In this document: positions 17,889 to 27,002 of the stretch, piece by piece
How the letters are laid out: the number at the start of each line of letters is the position of its first letter
How positions within the stretch are numbered: the stretch's first letter is position 1
Assembly: GCA_947458455.1 (NCBI GenBank)
Contig: CANGYJ010000002.1
Coordinates: forward strand, 434,001 to 498,000
Origin: Verrucomicrobiaceae bacterium
GTDB taxonomy: Bacteria > Verrucomicrobiota > Verrucomicrobiia > Verrucomicrobiales > Verrucomicrobiaceae
DNA: 64,000 nt
Direction of reading: 5' to 3'
Notes under the pieces: model-generated
Told to the model about the DNA's origin: nothing
The model's database searches: none
What the model saw: only the letters and a program-made list of their open reading frames with translations
Made by a program: the position numbers and the translations under genes

Positions 17889-19487
17889 TCAGAAATCCAG
17901 GAAGATCTCCGCGCGGCGGTTGCGGGAGCGGCCGGCGGGGTCGTCGGAGCCATCGGCCTTTTGATTGGGGCCGAGGGGCTGGGCCTTGCCGAGGCCGGTG
18001 GTCTCTACCTGATCCGAGGGCACGCCCAGAGCCACGAGCTGCTGCTTCACGGATTCGGCACGGCTTTGAGAGAGGTTGACGTTGTAGGCATCGTCTCCGC
18101 GGGCATCGGTGTGGCCGGTGATGCGGAGTTTTTTCGACGGATCGGCCTTCAGCATGCCAGCGACGACTTCGAGCTGCTTCTGCGCCCGTGGGTGCAGCTC
18201 AGCGCGGTCGTATTCAAAGTAGAGCGCCAGAGATTCACCGCCCTTCGGATTCTGCACGATGGGCGTGTAGGGGATGCCGAGCTTGTTCGCATTCTGGGCA
18301 AAGGAACCGAGAATTTGGGAGAGATTCACACCGCCGACCTTCCACGGGCTGGAAGTGCTCTCACGTTTCAGCTCCAGGCCGAATTCCGTGCTCTGCTGGA
18401 GGGACTCAGACTCCACCTGAGCGATCACCCACGACACCTCAGGGTTCGCCACGGTGACGATGAGCGGCTTGCTGGGCTTCAGGCGGTACTGCCCTTCCTC
18501 AAAGACGATGCAGAGACCCACGAGCCTCTCCACGGGCACCTTTTTCTCATCCACATACTTCTTCGCGGACGAGAAATCGTGCTCGAGCAGCAGGCGCACG
18601 AAGTCACTGGCAAAGCTCAGCGCATCCTGTGTCTCCTCGACAGCGAAAAGGGACTTCGCGGCCATGGCCGGGGCTGCGGGGGTGGGAGCCGAAGGCGCTG
18701 CAGGCACGGGTGGAGCACCCGGCTGAGCGGGGGCGGGGGGGGCGGGTGTCATTGCGGGAGCCGCGGGAGTTGTGGCCGCTGCTACGGCGGGAGAAGCAGG
18801 AGGCGTGAGAGCCGCCAGCGCGGCGCTGGCTTCTTTGGGCAGGGTGATCTTGGCGATTTTCCAGCCCATGCGCTCATCGCGTTCGATATCGAGCTGGAGA
18901 CGCACTGGATCGGCGCTGCCAGGTTTCATGAGGGGGACCGAGAGGCGAGTGCGGTTCTCCACGAGTCCGAGAAGAGCCACCTGATCCTCCGAGCCAGCTT
19001 TGAAGCCCAGCTCGGCCAGTTTTTGCATCAACTGCGCCGCCAGCGCGGCCTGCTCGGGATCGGAGGCGGCCGCTAGCTTGCCTGCGGCCGCGAAATCGCC
19101 TGCGGCGAGGCTGCGGGCCATCTGCTTGCCGAGGTCCAGCGGACGGGCAAAGCCAAACGAGGCCGGAGGCGGGGTTTCTTGCGAGCCGTTGGCGGGCATC
19201 GCAGGTGTCGTCGCCGTGGTGGCGGGCGCGGCAGCGGGAGCCGCCGGTTTTCCATCCGCTGCGGTCTTTGGTGCCGGAGCACCGGGAGTGCCCTTCGATG
19301 GCTCTTCGGAGCTTTTAGCCGGGGCCGCAGCCACTTCGGCGGCTTTTTCGGCCTCCATCTTCTTTTTCGTGAAGAGGAAGAAAATCGCCGTGCTGATGCC
19401 CAGCGCGGCGACGATGATCAAAATGGGCACGAGGCTGTTTCCAGCGATGGAACGGCCTCGGGGGCTTGGGGGAGAGGGGGGACGCAT
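17889..19487 (-). CDS. OmpA-family peptidoglycan-binding protein
   Basis: This 532-residue protein has one N-terminal membrane helix (about 19-40, LVPILIIVAALGISTAIFFL), a long Ala/Pro-rich low-complexity linker, a middle domain and a C-terminal OmpA domain (about 420-530). The OmpA domain shows LYFEYDRAELHPRAQ, TGHTDARGDD and SRNRRAEI, the conserved diaminopimelate-contacting region. It should tether the inner membrane to peptidoglycan. The Ala/Pro linkers were probably expanded by repeats. Confidence 0.9.
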   Translation of the reverse strand: MRPPSPPSPRGRSIAGNSLVPILIIVAALGISTAIFFLFTKKKMEAEKAAEVAAAPAKSSEEPSKGTPGAPAPKTAADGKPAAPAAAPATTATTPAMPANGSQETPPPASFGFARPLDLGKQMARSLAAGDFAAAGKLAAASDPEQAALAAQLMQKLAELGFKAGSEDQVALLGLVENRTRLSVPLMKPGSADPVRLQLDIERDERMGWKIAKITLPKEASAALAALTPPASPAVAAATTPAAPAMTPAPPAPAQPGAPPVPAAPSAPTPAAPAMAAKSLFAVEETQDALSFASDFVRLLLEHDFSSAKKYVDEKKVPVERLVGLCIVFEEGQYRLKPSKPLIVTVANPEVSWVIAQVESESLQQSTEFGLELKRESTSSPWKVGGVNLSQILGSFAQNANKLGIPYTPIVQNPKGGESLALYFEYDRAELHPRAQKQLEVVAGMLKADPSKKLRITGHTDARGDDAYNVNLSQSRAESVKQQLVALGVPSDQVETTGLGKAQPLGPNQKADGSDDPAGRSRNRRAEIFLDF

Positions 19488-19595
19488 GAGCGAGAGAGAG
19501 GCGGGTGAGGGTAAACAACCTCTGACAGCAGTTACGATGCCATCACAGAGGCCGGTCAGGCAAGGTCATTCTCAGTGCCTTCCTTGCCCGGCCTG

Positions 19596-20375
19596 CTACG
19601 CCAGCTTTCCATCCGCCACATGCACCGTGCCGCCTCGCACCTCGATCTTTTCCCGCGCCTGCTCCACCGGCACATGACGCGGCGTGTTCGCCGGTGAACC
19701 CTGCGGCCGCGCCCAGCGGATGCCGTTGGCGATCACTCGCTGCACCTCGGGATGATGGTAAATGGGATACACCTCATGCCCCGGGCTGAAGTAAAAGATG
19801 CGACCGCTGCCGCGCGTCCACGTCGCGCCGCTGCGGAAGACCTCTCCCCCTTGAAACCAGGACACAAAGATCAGCTCGTCCGGCGTCGGGATGCCGAAGG
19901 GTTCGCCATACATCTCCGATTGCTCGATCTCGATGCAGTCGCCCAGCCCCGCCGCGATGGGATGCCCCGGATTCACCACCCAGACGCGTTCCCGCTCGCC
20001 CGCCTCACGCCAGCAGAGCGCACAGCTCGTGCCCATGAGCCGCTTGAAGACCTTCGACCAATGCCCCGAGTGCAAAACGATCAATCCCATGCCCGCTAGC
20101 ACCCGCTGCTGCACCCGCGTGACCGTTTCATCGAGCACCTGATCGTGCGCTGCATGTCCCCACCACAGCAGCACGTCCGTTTCATCGAGAACCGCCTGCG
20201 AAACGCCCTGGTCAGGCTCATCGAGAGTCGCCGTGCGGATGATGAAATCGTCGTTTTGGCCCAAAACCTCCGCCAACAGCCCATGGATGCCTTGGGGGTA
20301 AATTTCGGCCACGACCGGGTTTTGACGCTCGTGCACGAATTCGTTCCAGATGGTGACGCGGATGGGGGTGGGCAT
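19596..20375 (-). CDS. ThuA-like trehalose-utilisation family protein
   Basis: This 259-residue protein starts [17 protein letters not shown] and belongs to the ThuA-like glutamine-amidotransferase fold ([59 protein letters not shown]). ThuA proteins act in trehalose or related disaccharide metabolism together with Gfo/Idh/MocA oxidoreductases; one such oxidoreductase is encoded elsewhere in this window but is not adjacent. The start was placed at the domain start; an in-frame ATG 16 codons upstream is possible. Confidence 0.88.
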   Translation of the reverse strand: MPTPIRVTIWNEFVHERQNPVVAEIYPQGIHGLLAEVLGQNDDFIIRTATLDEPDQGVSQAVLDETDVLLWWGHAAHDQVLDETVTRVQQRVLAGMGLIVLHSGHWSKVFKRLMGTSCALCWREAGERERVWVVNPGHPIAAGLGDCIEIEQSEMYGEPFGIPTPDELIFVSWFQGGEVFRSGATWTRGSGRIFYFSPGHEVYPIYHHPEVQRVIANGIRWARPQGSPANTPRHVPVEQAREKIEVRGGTVHVADGKLA

Positions 20376-20494
20376 GGTGAAGGATAAACGGAATAAAGCA
20401 GCCTCTTTGGATGCTTTGTTCATCTTGAGCGTGCTGGGCGAAAGCCAAGATCAAACTGGCATTTTGCCAAGATGATCTTGAATCGCGCCTGCCT

Positions 20495-20746
20495 CACGAG
20501 CCGGAGGCTCGAAAGACATTAGCCGGTGGTGCAACCACCGGACAGGCACGCCCCACCACCCCTAATTGCCGTCGCGCCCTGGAAGGGCGCAAGAAGGGCA
20601 CGAGGGGTCTGGTGGGCAACATCGCCGGGGAACATTCGCCCGCTTCTCGCGCCCCTGCCGGGGCGCACCCCGAATCGGGGACGGTGGGGCGGTTCGTTTC
20701 CGGTGGTTTCACCACCGGCTAATCTCTTTTGAGCCTCCGGCTCGGG
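20495..20746. repeat. REPIN-like nested palindrome, left flank of TnpA gene
   Basis: The element has several inverted-repeat layers. The outer pair is GAGCCGGAGGCTCG at the left and GAGCCTCCGGCTCGG at the right. The next pair is AGCCGGTGGTGCAACCACCG against CCGGTGGTTTCACCACCGG. Inside are GC-rich hairpins (GCGCCCTGGAAGGGCGC and GCGCCCCTGCCGGGGCGC). The same element recurs on the other side of the transposase in direct orientation. It fills most of the 379 bases between the ThuA-like and transposase genes, where I see no gene. Confidence 0.8.
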
Positions 20747-20754
20747 GATGCTGC

Positions 20755-21201
20755 CTACCACAAAAATCGCTCCCCATAGGCCACCATCCCACGTTTCAGC
20801 ATCGCCACGTATTCCTCCTGAAAGGTCTTCACGCGATGATGCTCCTCCTGGTTCAGCACATAGGCCCGCACCGCCTCCAAATCGGGCGCGGCGAAGGTGA
20901 AGGCGCCATAGCCCTCCTGCCACGCAAAGCCCGCCAGGCGCAGTTCCTCGTGAATCCAGCGTGAGGACTCGCTCTTCACCTCTCGCATCACATCCGCCAG
21001 ACAATGCGTCGCCCGCAGACCGGCGGCGATGTGGAGGTGATCGCCCGTGCCGCCCACCGCATGCGCCACGCCGTCCATGTTGCGAAGGATACCGCCGATG
21101 TATTCGTGAACGCGTGGCCGATGCGTCGGCGAGAGCCAGGGTTCCCGGTTTTTCGTGCTGAACACGAGATGGTAATGCAACGAGAGATGCGTCGAGGCCA
21201 T
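20755..21201 (-). CDS. IS200/IS605-like Y1 transposase TnpA
   Basis: This 148-residue protein is a full-length Y1 HUH transposase of the IS200 family, with His55-Leu-His57 (GTGDHLHIAAGL) and catalytic Tyr98 in WQEGYGAFTF. These enzymes nick and join single-stranded DNA at hairpins. No accessory TnpB is present. Flanking direct copies of a complex palindrome on both sides make it look like a REP-associated unit; it is distinct from the RAYT near 9.5 kb. Confidence 0.9.
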   Translation of the reverse strand: MASTHLSLHYHLVFSTKNREPWLSPTHRPRVHEYIGGILRNMDGVAHAVGGTGDHLHIAAGLRATHCLADVMREVKSESSRWIHEELRLAGFAWQEGYGAFTFAAPDLEAVRAYVLNQEEHHRVKTFQEEYVAMLKRGMVAYGERFLW

Positions 21202-21246
21202 GCGGGAGGGTTTCAGATGGGCAATGACCGCGCAACCACCAAATCG

Positions 21247-21488
21247 CCCGTGCCGGAGGCACGCCAGAAATTAGCCGGTGGTGCAACCACCGGACAGCGT
21301 CCACGAAACATGAGCCGCGCCCTGAAAGGGCGCGAGAAGGGCACGCGGGGTCTGGCGGGGTCTGGCGGGGAACATCGCCGAGGGCATGCGCACGCTTCTC
21401 GCGCCCCTGCCGGGGCGCTGGCCGTCTGGGGCGGTTCGGTTCCGGTGGTTTCACCACCGGCTAACATCTTTCGAGCCTCCGGCTCGGG
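21247..21488. repeat. REPIN-like nested palindrome, right flank of TnpA gene
   Basis: This is a second copy, in the same orientation, of the palindrome on the other side of TnpA. The AGCCGGTGGTGCAACCACCG and CCGGTGGTTTCACCACCGG arms and the GC-rich inner hairpins are conserved. A short internal tandem duplication (GGGGTCTGGC twice, near 21350) distinguishes this copy. Confidence 0.8.
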
Positions 21489-21505
21489 CGAAAGAGATTC
21501 ATGCG

Positions 21506-21721
21506 CTATCTGGTTTCGAAGAGCCCGTTCGTCAGAGCTTGCTCGTATTCTTCGAGGTCATAGCCTGGGCATCTGACCTTCAATTCATCAATCAATTCTA
21601 CGCAGGCAGAAGCAGGCTTCTCTAAAAGATCCTTCAGGTGACTCCAACGCCCAAGCCGTATCTCTTCCGCCAGTTCACATCCGTGGATTCGCAGCAGTTT
21701 AGGTGAAGGCGACGGTGTCAT
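21506..21721 (-). CDS. Small hypothetical protein
   Basis: This 71-residue predicted helical protein is rich in Glu and Leu (HGCELAEEIRLGRWSHLKDLLEKP and GYDLEEYEQALTNGLFETR). I recognise no family. The base composition is more AT-rich than in neighbouring genes. It sits between the right palindrome of the TnpA unit and the fumarase gene, so it could be an accessory gene. The call rests on the open frame and plausible protein composition. Confidence 0.5.
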   Translation of the reverse strand: MTPSPSPKLLRIHGCELAEEIRLGRWSHLKDLLEKPASACVELIDELKVRCPGYDLEEYEQALTNGLFETR

Positions 21722-21744
21722 TGTTTTTGAATCGATAGGCTAGC

Positions 21745-23385
21745 TCAATGCTTCACCGAGCACCCCGGCCCGACGGTTTGGAAGAAGTCATTCCCCTTGT
21801 CATCAATCAGGATAAACGCCGGGAAGTCCTCGACTTCGATCTTCCAGATGGCTTCCATGCCGAGTTCGGGGAACTCGACGACTTCGACTTTTTTGATGTT
21901 CTCCTTCGCGAGGATGGCCGCAGGGCCGCCGATGCTGCCGAGGTAGAAGCCGCCGTGCTTTTTACAGGCGTCGGTGACCTGCTGGCCGCGATTGCCTTTG
22001 GCGATCATGATCATGCTGCCGCCGTGGCTTTGGAAGAGATCGACGTAGCTGTCCATGCGGCCCGCCGTGGTAGGTCCAAAACTGCCGCTGGGCATGCCGG
22101 CGGGTGTTTTGGCGGGACCGGCGTAATAGACGGGGTGGTTCTTGAAGTAATCCGGCAGCGGCTTGCCGGCATCAAGCATCTCCTTGAGCTTCGCATGCGC
22201 GATGTCACGGGCGACGATGATGGGGCCGTTGATGAGGAGGCGCGTGGTGGTGGGATACTTGCTCAGCTCCGCGCGGATCTCGGCCATGGGGCGGTTCGTG
22301 TCGATGCGCACGGCGTTGGTGTCTTTGCGGTGGCGCAGCTCCTCGGGGATGTATTGCAGCGGGTTCGTTTCGAGCTTCTCGATGAAGACGCCGTCACGCG
22401 TGATCTTGCCTTTCGCCTGACGATCCGCGGAGCAGGAAACGCCGATGCCGATGGGCAAGGACGCGCCGTGACGCGGCAGGCGGATGACGCGGACATCCAA
22501 AGCGAAGTATTTGCCGCCAAACTGGGCACCGATGCCGCACTCGCGGGCGGCTTGGAGCATTTGCGCTTCGAGTTCGACATCGCGGAAGGCGCGGCCGTGC
22601 TCGTTGCCGGTGGTGGGGATGCCATCGTAATACTTCGTGGAGGCGAGTTTGACGTGTTTCATCGTCGATTCGGCCGAGGTGCCGCCGATGACGAAGGTCA
22701 GATGGTAAGGCGGGCACGCGGCGGTGCCGAGCGAGGTCATTTTATCGCTGAGGAACTTCACGATGCTCTTCGGATTGAGCACGGCGCGGGTCTCTTGGTA
22801 GAGGAAGGCTTTGTTCGCCGACCCGCCGCCTTTGGCGATGAAGAGGAATTTGTAGGCATCGCCATCGGTGGCATACAAATCGAGCTGCGCGGGCAGGTTG
22901 GTGCCGGTGTTCTTTTCGTCGAACATGTTCAGCGCGGCGTTTTGCGAGTAGCGCAGGTTGTTCTCCGTGTAGGCGAGATAGACGCCCTTCGAGAGCGCGG
23001 CCTCGTCGCCGCCACCGGTCCAGACCTGCTGGCCTTTTTTGCCCATGATGATGGCGGTGCCGGTGTCCTGACAAAACGGCAGCAAGCCTGCGGAAGCCAC
23101 GTCGGCGTTCTTGAGCATCGTGAGGGCGACCATGCGGTCGTTCTCGCTCGCTTCGGGGTCATCGAGGATGGCGGCGACCTGCTTGAGGTGCTTCGGCCGC
23201 AGGAAGAAATTGATGTCGTGGAAGGCCTGGTTCGCCAGCAGCGTGAGCGCCTCGGGATCGACGGCGAGCAGCTCTTTATCGCCGATCTTTTCGACGCGGA
23301 CGTGTTCCTTCGTCAGCAGGCGGTATTCGGTGTCGTCGGTGCCGAGTTCGAGGAGGGGCTGGTAGTGGAAAGCGGGGGTTGGCAT
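21745..23385 (-). CDS. Fumarate hydratase class I, iron-sulfur type
   Basis: This 546-residue single-chain class I fumarase interconverts fumarate and malate in the citric acid cycle. It carries the fused alpha and beta regions as in FumA/FumB. [4Fe-4S] ligand candidates are Cys105 ([11 protein letters not shown]), the cysteine of [12 protein letters not shown] and that of [15 protein letters not shown]. The C-terminal part has the [20 protein letters not shown] signature. The length is full. Confidence 0.95.
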   Translation of the reverse strand: MPTPAFHYQPLLELGTDDTEYRLLTKEHVRVEKIGDKELLAVDPEALTLLANQAFHDINFFLRPKHLKQVAAILDDPEASENDRMVALTMLKNADVASAGLLPFCQDTGTAIIMGKKGQQVWTGGGDEAALSKGVYLAYTENNLRYSQNAALNMFDEKNTGTNLPAQLDLYATDGDAYKFLFIAKGGGSANKAFLYQETRAVLNPKSIVKFLSDKMTSLGTAACPPYHLTFVIGGTSAESTMKHVKLASTKYYDGIPTTGNEHGRAFRDVELEAQMLQAARECGIGAQFGGKYFALDVRVIRLPRHGASLPIGIGVSCSADRQAKGKITRDGVFIEKLETNPLQYIPEELRHRKDTNAVRIDTNRPMAEIRAELSKYPTTTRLLINGPIIVARDIAHAKLKEMLDAGKPLPDYFKNHPVYYAGPAKTPAGMPSGSFGPTTAGRMDSYVDLFQSHGGSMIMIAKGNRGQQVTDACKKHGGFYLGSIGGPAAILAKENIKKVEVVEFPELGMEAIWKIEVEDFPAFILIDDKGNDFFQTVGPGCSVKH

Positions 23386-23430
23386 GGCTTTCCTGAGCTA
23401 GCAGCGGTTTCGGAGGGCTGCAACGCTTCG

Positions 23431-23517
23431 GTGGAGCTGGAGTGGTGGAGTATGGGAGAAGTGGCGTTCTGGCAAACCATCACTCCAGCATTCCATGACT
23501 CCATCACTCCGCTATGC
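23431..23517. repeat. GGAGTGGTGGAG-type imperfect palindrome
   Basis: The 126 bases between fumarase and moaE hold CTGGAGTGGTGGAGTATGGG facing ATCACTCCAGCATTCCATGA and CTCCATCACTCC, an imperfect inverted repeat. The same word family recurs after ridA and, as a tandem array, before the MOSC gene. It may act as a weak terminator or be a small mobile repeat. Confidence 0.45.
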
Positions 23518-23904
23518 CGCAAACACCGCCCGCTTCCAGATGGGCACGCAGGTCTTGATCTCCTTCAAATACCAGCGGCAGAGGTCGAAGGCTTCGGCGC
23601 TGTGTTTGGTGCGGACCTGAATGATGATGCTGGGCTGCTCGGCGGCTACGAAACCAAGGCGATGCTGAATGAAGACGCGATGCGGGCCGTGGTCACGCTC
23701 ACCACGCTCGATGAGATCACCGAGCATCTTTTCTGCCATGGGCAGGTAGGCGCTGTAATCGATGCCAGAAATCGGGCGGCCATCTTCCTCCCCACGCACG
23801 ACACCGAGAAACTGCGTCTCCGCGCCCTCGCCCGGCTCAAAAAGCGTGGGCGAGGTGGGGATCGGTTCTTTGTTGAGCAAGAAGCTGGCGTTCACAGGTT
23901 TCAC
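23512..23904 (-). CDS. moaE: Molybdopterin synthase catalytic subunit MoaE
   Basis: This protein of about 130 residues is the large subunit of molybdopterin synthase, which adds two sulfurs to cyclic pyranopterin to make molybdopterin. It shows GAETQFLGVVRGEEDGR, RVFIQHRLGFVAAEQPSI and the lysine-containing active-site end LKEIKTCVPIWKRAVF. The start is a GTG that overlaps the stop of the upstream Dabb gene as GTGA, giving translational coupling. MoaD is not nearby. MobA and a MOSC protein elsewhere in the window support molybdenum cofactor use. Confidence 0.88.
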   Translation of the reverse strand: MKPVNASFLLNKEPIPTSPTLFEPGEGAETQFLGVVRGEEDGRPISGIDYSAYLPMAEKMLGDLIERGERDHGPHRVFIQHRLGFVAAEQPSIIIQVRTKHSAEAFDLCRWYLKEIKTCVPIWKRAVFAA

Positions 23905-24197
23905 GGCGCATGCGGCACATAGTCGATCTCCATGAACTCGGCCACTTCGGGAATCCAGCGGCCTTGGACAAAGGCGGTGTGATCGGGGTGATCGTTGTAG
24001 AAAGCGTAGGCGGCGCTGTCGGCGAACTCCATGCTCAGGCCGAAGGTAAAGTTGTTCTTCGGACTGGTCTGGCGGAGGCACTCGAACTTCTGCACGCCGT
24101 CGATCTTCGTGAGTTCGCACGCGGCGCGGAGGAAGTCACGCTCGGCTTCGGAGCCGGGGGCGTGGTTGAGACGGAAGACGACGGTGTGGCGGATCAT
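23901..24197 (-). CDS. Dabb-family (stress-responsive alpha/beta barrel) protein
   Basis: This 98-residue protein starts MIRHTVVFRLNHAPGSEAE and ends with HTAFVQGRWIPEVAEFMEIDYV, the standard Dabb dimeric alpha-beta barrel pattern (conserved HTVVFRL and DHPDHTAFV). Its function is unknown; members include small stress proteins and cyclases. The frame is open far upstream but is read through a simple repeat there, so the start is the ATG at the domain edge. Its stop overlaps the moaE start. Confidence 0.85.
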   Translation of the reverse strand: MIRHTVVFRLNHAPGSEAERDFLRAACELTKIDGVQKFECLRQTSPKNNFTFGLSMEFADSAAYAFYNDHPDHTAFVQGRWIPEVAEFMEIDYVPHAP

Positions 24198-24211
24198 GAG
24201 GGGAAAGGACG

Positions 24212-24267
<56 letters not shown>

Positions 24268-24271
24268 AAGG

Positions 24272-26194
24272 TCAGAAGTTCCAGTGCTCGGTTTTGCCTT
24301 TGGCGGGCGCGATCTCGATGGAGTCGATGTCGCTGTCGGGAAGGTAGAGGCGGAGGGTGCCGAGCTGGCCGGTCATTTTCAGGTCGATGGAGAGGTCCTG
24401 CCAGTCGCCGGGTTTGACTTCGAAGGGTGTGGAAATCATGCCGGTGGGATCGGCGGAGCCTTTGGGAAAGGTGTCGATCTTGCCTGCGCCGCCGGTTTCG
24501 CTGCGCACGCGGAGTTTGATCGTGGCTGGACCGGTCATTTTGCCGGTGGCGTGGCCGAGGAAGGAGACCTCTGGCTTGCCGGTGGCTTTCATGGTGAGAA
24601 TGCCATCCGTGAGGGTGGCTTTGCAGCCGCGTTCTTTCCAGCCACCGAGCGGATCGGGGGCTTTCGAGGGTGTTTTGGCTGCGACGGGTTTGTAAGCGAG
24701 ATTCGGGCGCGGAAAGGTCGCGCCGGTGTCTTTGAGGAAGCCGTCGATGAGGGTGTCGAGTTCCTTCACTTTGTCCGGCATCGCGTTGGCGAGGTCTTTC
24801 GACTCGCTGAGGTCGTCTTTGAGGTTGTAGAGCTCGTGGGTGCTTGGATTGCCAAACCAGCGCAGGAGTTTGAAGTCGCCGCTGCGTGCCCAAACGCCGC
24901 CAGCTTTGTTGGCTCCGGCATGCGGGTGGTAATTGAAGTAGGCCGTGCGATCGAACTGACCTTCGCCTTTGAGCACTTGGGCGTAGCTGACGCCGTCAAA
25001 GACCTGCTTCTCGGGTTTGGCGATGCCGAGCAAGTCGAGCACGGTGGGATAAATGTCGATGCAGCCGACGACAGCTTCGCTGGTGCTGCCTTTCGCGATC
25101 TTGCCGGCGTAGGACCACATCAAGGGCACGCGGGTGCCACCTTCGTAGAGCGTGCCTTTGCCATCGCGCAGCGGTGTGTTCATCGTGGGTGGCTGGAGGC
25201 CTGCCCACTTCTGCCAGGCTTCGTGGGCGGACTTTTTGCCTTCGGCGAGGGTGTTGCTGTGCGTGTTGCCGCCGTTGTCGGAGGTGAAAATGATGAGCGT
25301 GTTGTCGGCGATGCCTTGTGTCTCCAATTCATCAAGGATGCGGCCAAAGCACTCATCCACGCTTTTGAGCATCGAGGCCATGATGGGGTTCCCCTGGCGG
25401 CCGGTGGGATCTTTTTTCGCGGTGAAGGCCTTGGTGTATTCTTCTTTGTGTCCCCACGGACCATGCACGCCGTAGCACCAGAGATTGAGGAAGAAGGGGC
25501 CGCCTTTGCTTTCGCGGATGAATTTTGCCGCCTCGGCTGCCTGACGATCGACGATGTATTCGCCCACCGGGCCGTCGGTGATGGTGCCGATCTTGTTTTT
25601 GGCATTCGCGACGCCCTCGGGCTTCACGCCGTAGGGTGAGAAATACTCGCCGGGTGGGCCGGGATCGGGATTGCAGTGAAAGGCCACGTCAAAGCCCTGC
25701 TGCTCCGGCCAATGCGGCGGCGTGAGGCCGAGATGCCACTTGCCAATGTGCGCGGTGCGATAGCCGTGTTGCTTCAAGGTTTCCGCCAGCGTGATTTGGG
25801 AAGGTTCGAGGTAGTTCTTGCTCTCGGGCGTGAGCATCGGCGCATTCGGCGGAGCAGAGCCCTTCAAGAACACATGCCCGGCTTCTTGCGGCGGCGTATG
25901 TCCGGTGGCGCTGGTGATGCGATGTCGTGCGGAATATTGCCCCGTGAGCAGCGAAGCCCGCGTTGGCGAGCACAACGGCTGCGAATAGGCATTCGTGAAG
26001 CGCATCGCTCGCGCGGCAAAGCGGTCGATGTTCGGCGTCTCGTAATACTTCGAGCCATACACGCCGCTATCCATCCAGCCCATGTCATCGACGAGGAAGA
26101 GGATGACGTTCGGCTGCGAGGCGGCGGAGGAATGGCCGCAAAAGATCGCAAAGAACGCAAAAAGAAGAGAAAGGAGTTTGGATGAGGCGGTCAT
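24272..26194 (-). CDS. Secreted sulfatase (formylglycine-dependent arylsulfatase family)
   Basis: This 640-residue secreted enzyme hydrolyses sulfate esters, probably on glycans. The signal peptide (about 1-25, MTASSKLLSLLFAFFAIFCG) is followed by metal residues Asp36-Asp37 (FLVDDMGW) and the modification site Cys75-x-Pro-x-Arg (CSPTRASLLTG), where Cys becomes formylglycine. A C-terminal beta domain follows the catalytic part (from about 510). The substrate is unknown. The frame continues upstream without a stop into a GxxExxY protein; the start was placed at the signal peptide. The signal-peptide core is encoded by a sequence that recurs in the nearby intergenic region. Confidence 0.92.
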   Translation of the reverse strand: MTASSKLLSLLFAFFAIFCGHSSAASQPNVILFLVDDMGWMDSGVYGSKYYETPNIDRFAARAMRFTNAYSQPLCSPTRASLLTGQYSARHRITSATGHTPPQEAGHVFLKGSAPPNAPMLTPESKNYLEPSQITLAETLKQHGYRTAHIGKWHLGLTPPHWPEQQGFDVAFHCNPDPGPPGEYFSPYGVKPEGVANAKNKIGTITDGPVGEYIVDRQAAEAAKFIRESKGGPFFLNLWCYGVHGPWGHKEEYTKAFTAKKDPTGRQGNPIMASMLKSVDECFGRILDELETQGIADNTLIIFTSDNGGNTHSNTLAEGKKSAHEAWQKWAGLQPPTMNTPLRDGKGTLYEGGTRVPLMWSYAGKIAKGSTSEAVVGCIDIYPTVLDLLGIAKPEKQVFDGVSYAQVLKGEGQFDRTAYFNYHPHAGANKAGGVWARSGDFKLLRWFGNPSTHELYNLKDDLSESKDLANAMPDKVKELDTLIDGFLKDTGATFPRPNLAYKPVAAKTPSKAPDPLGGWKERGCKATLTDGILTMKATGKPEVSFLGHATGKMTGPATIKLRVRSETGGAGKIDTFPKGSADPTGMISTPFEVKPGDWQDLSIDLKMTGQLGTLRLYLPDSDIDSIEIAPAKGKTEHWNF

Positions 26195-26578
26195 TGGTTG
26201 GGATTTCGGGTTCAGGGCGTACTTTCGGATGTCGAAGCGGTAGCTGCCAAAGTTGATGAGCAGGCCGTGCTCGATGCGGGAGGATTTCAAATAGCCGATC
26301 ACCTGCGCCACATGCTCATTAACGACGGATTTGACGGCTTTGAGTTCGATGATGAGGCAGTTTTCGACAAAGAGATCGGCAAAGTACTCGCCGATGACGG
26401 TTCCATCCTCGTCGTATACCGTGATGGGATGCTGTTGTTTCACGTCGAGGCCGAGCTTCCGAAGCCTGTGAGCGAGGGCGTTCTCATAAACCTTCTCCAA
26501 ATGGCCGTGTCCATGGTACTCATGGATGGCGTAAGCCGTTTCGCGGATCAGGTCACACAGCTCAAAGATCGTTCTCAT
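26195..26578 (-). CDS. GxxExxY protein, in frame with the downstream sulfatase
   Basis: About 128 residues precede the sulfatase methionine. The family signature GHLEKVY is at 25-31, with ADLFVENCLIIELKAV at about 68-83 and a C-terminal IGYLKSSRIEHGLLINFG. GxxExxY proteins are small and widespread, with a suspected nuclease-like fold but no established function. The usual family end (RKYALNP) is reached, yet no stop codon follows and the frame runs directly into the sulfatase ATG. Either the stop has been lost and a fusion protein is made, or sulfatase translation restarts at its own ATG. Confidence 0.7.
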
Positions 26579-26622
26579 GATGATTTGGGTTCGCAGGTCC
26601 TGAGAACGTCCAAAGCGCTCCT

Positions 26623-26775
26623 TCATTTCTTTGCGATCTCTGCGCTCTTTTGCGGCTAATCGGACGAATCGCGTAATGAATGGCCGCAAAGGATCGCAAA
26701 GAACGCAAAAAGACCGGGATACAGCTTGGATGAGAAGGCTCATTTCTTTGCGATCTCTGCGCTCTTTTGCGGCTA
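26623..26775. repeat. Dispersed TTTGCGATC-type repeats
   Basis: Two identical 36-base direct copies (26623-26658 and 26740-26775) contain TTTGCGATCTCTGCGCTC and TTTTGCGGCTA. Between them, 26679-26712 carries a related word in reverse orientation that matches 33 of 34 bases of the sulfatase signal-peptide region at 26131-26164. The 238 bases between the GxxExxY gene and tRNA-Pro hold only these repeats. Confidence 0.85.
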
Positions 26776-26816
26776 TTCCGATCCGCTGGCGTCATCTTTC
26801 GCCGTGCCAACAACAA

Positions 26817-26893
<77 letters not shown>

Positions 26894-27002
26894 ACCTTGT
26901 TGGCGCACACCTTGGGCGTTTTGAGGCGTCCTTGGCGGCGAGGGGAGCGATTCTGGCGGTTTGCCGCCGGTTTGCAACCGCGATGTTTCTTGCGGTGAAA
27001 AT

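Noticed and set aside
19687..19705. Second LexA-like palindrome TGTTCGCCGGTGAAC
   Set aside because: The spacer is six bases, not four, and it lies inside the ThuA-like coding region.
21748..23922. Open frame of 724 codons on the + strand
   Set aside because: It is antisense to class I fumarase and moaE; no recognisable domain.
26579..26743. 55 extra N-terminal residues on the GxxExxY frame
   Set aside because: They are translated repeat sequence (RRDRKEMKERF type) and precede the normal family start MRTIFELCDL.
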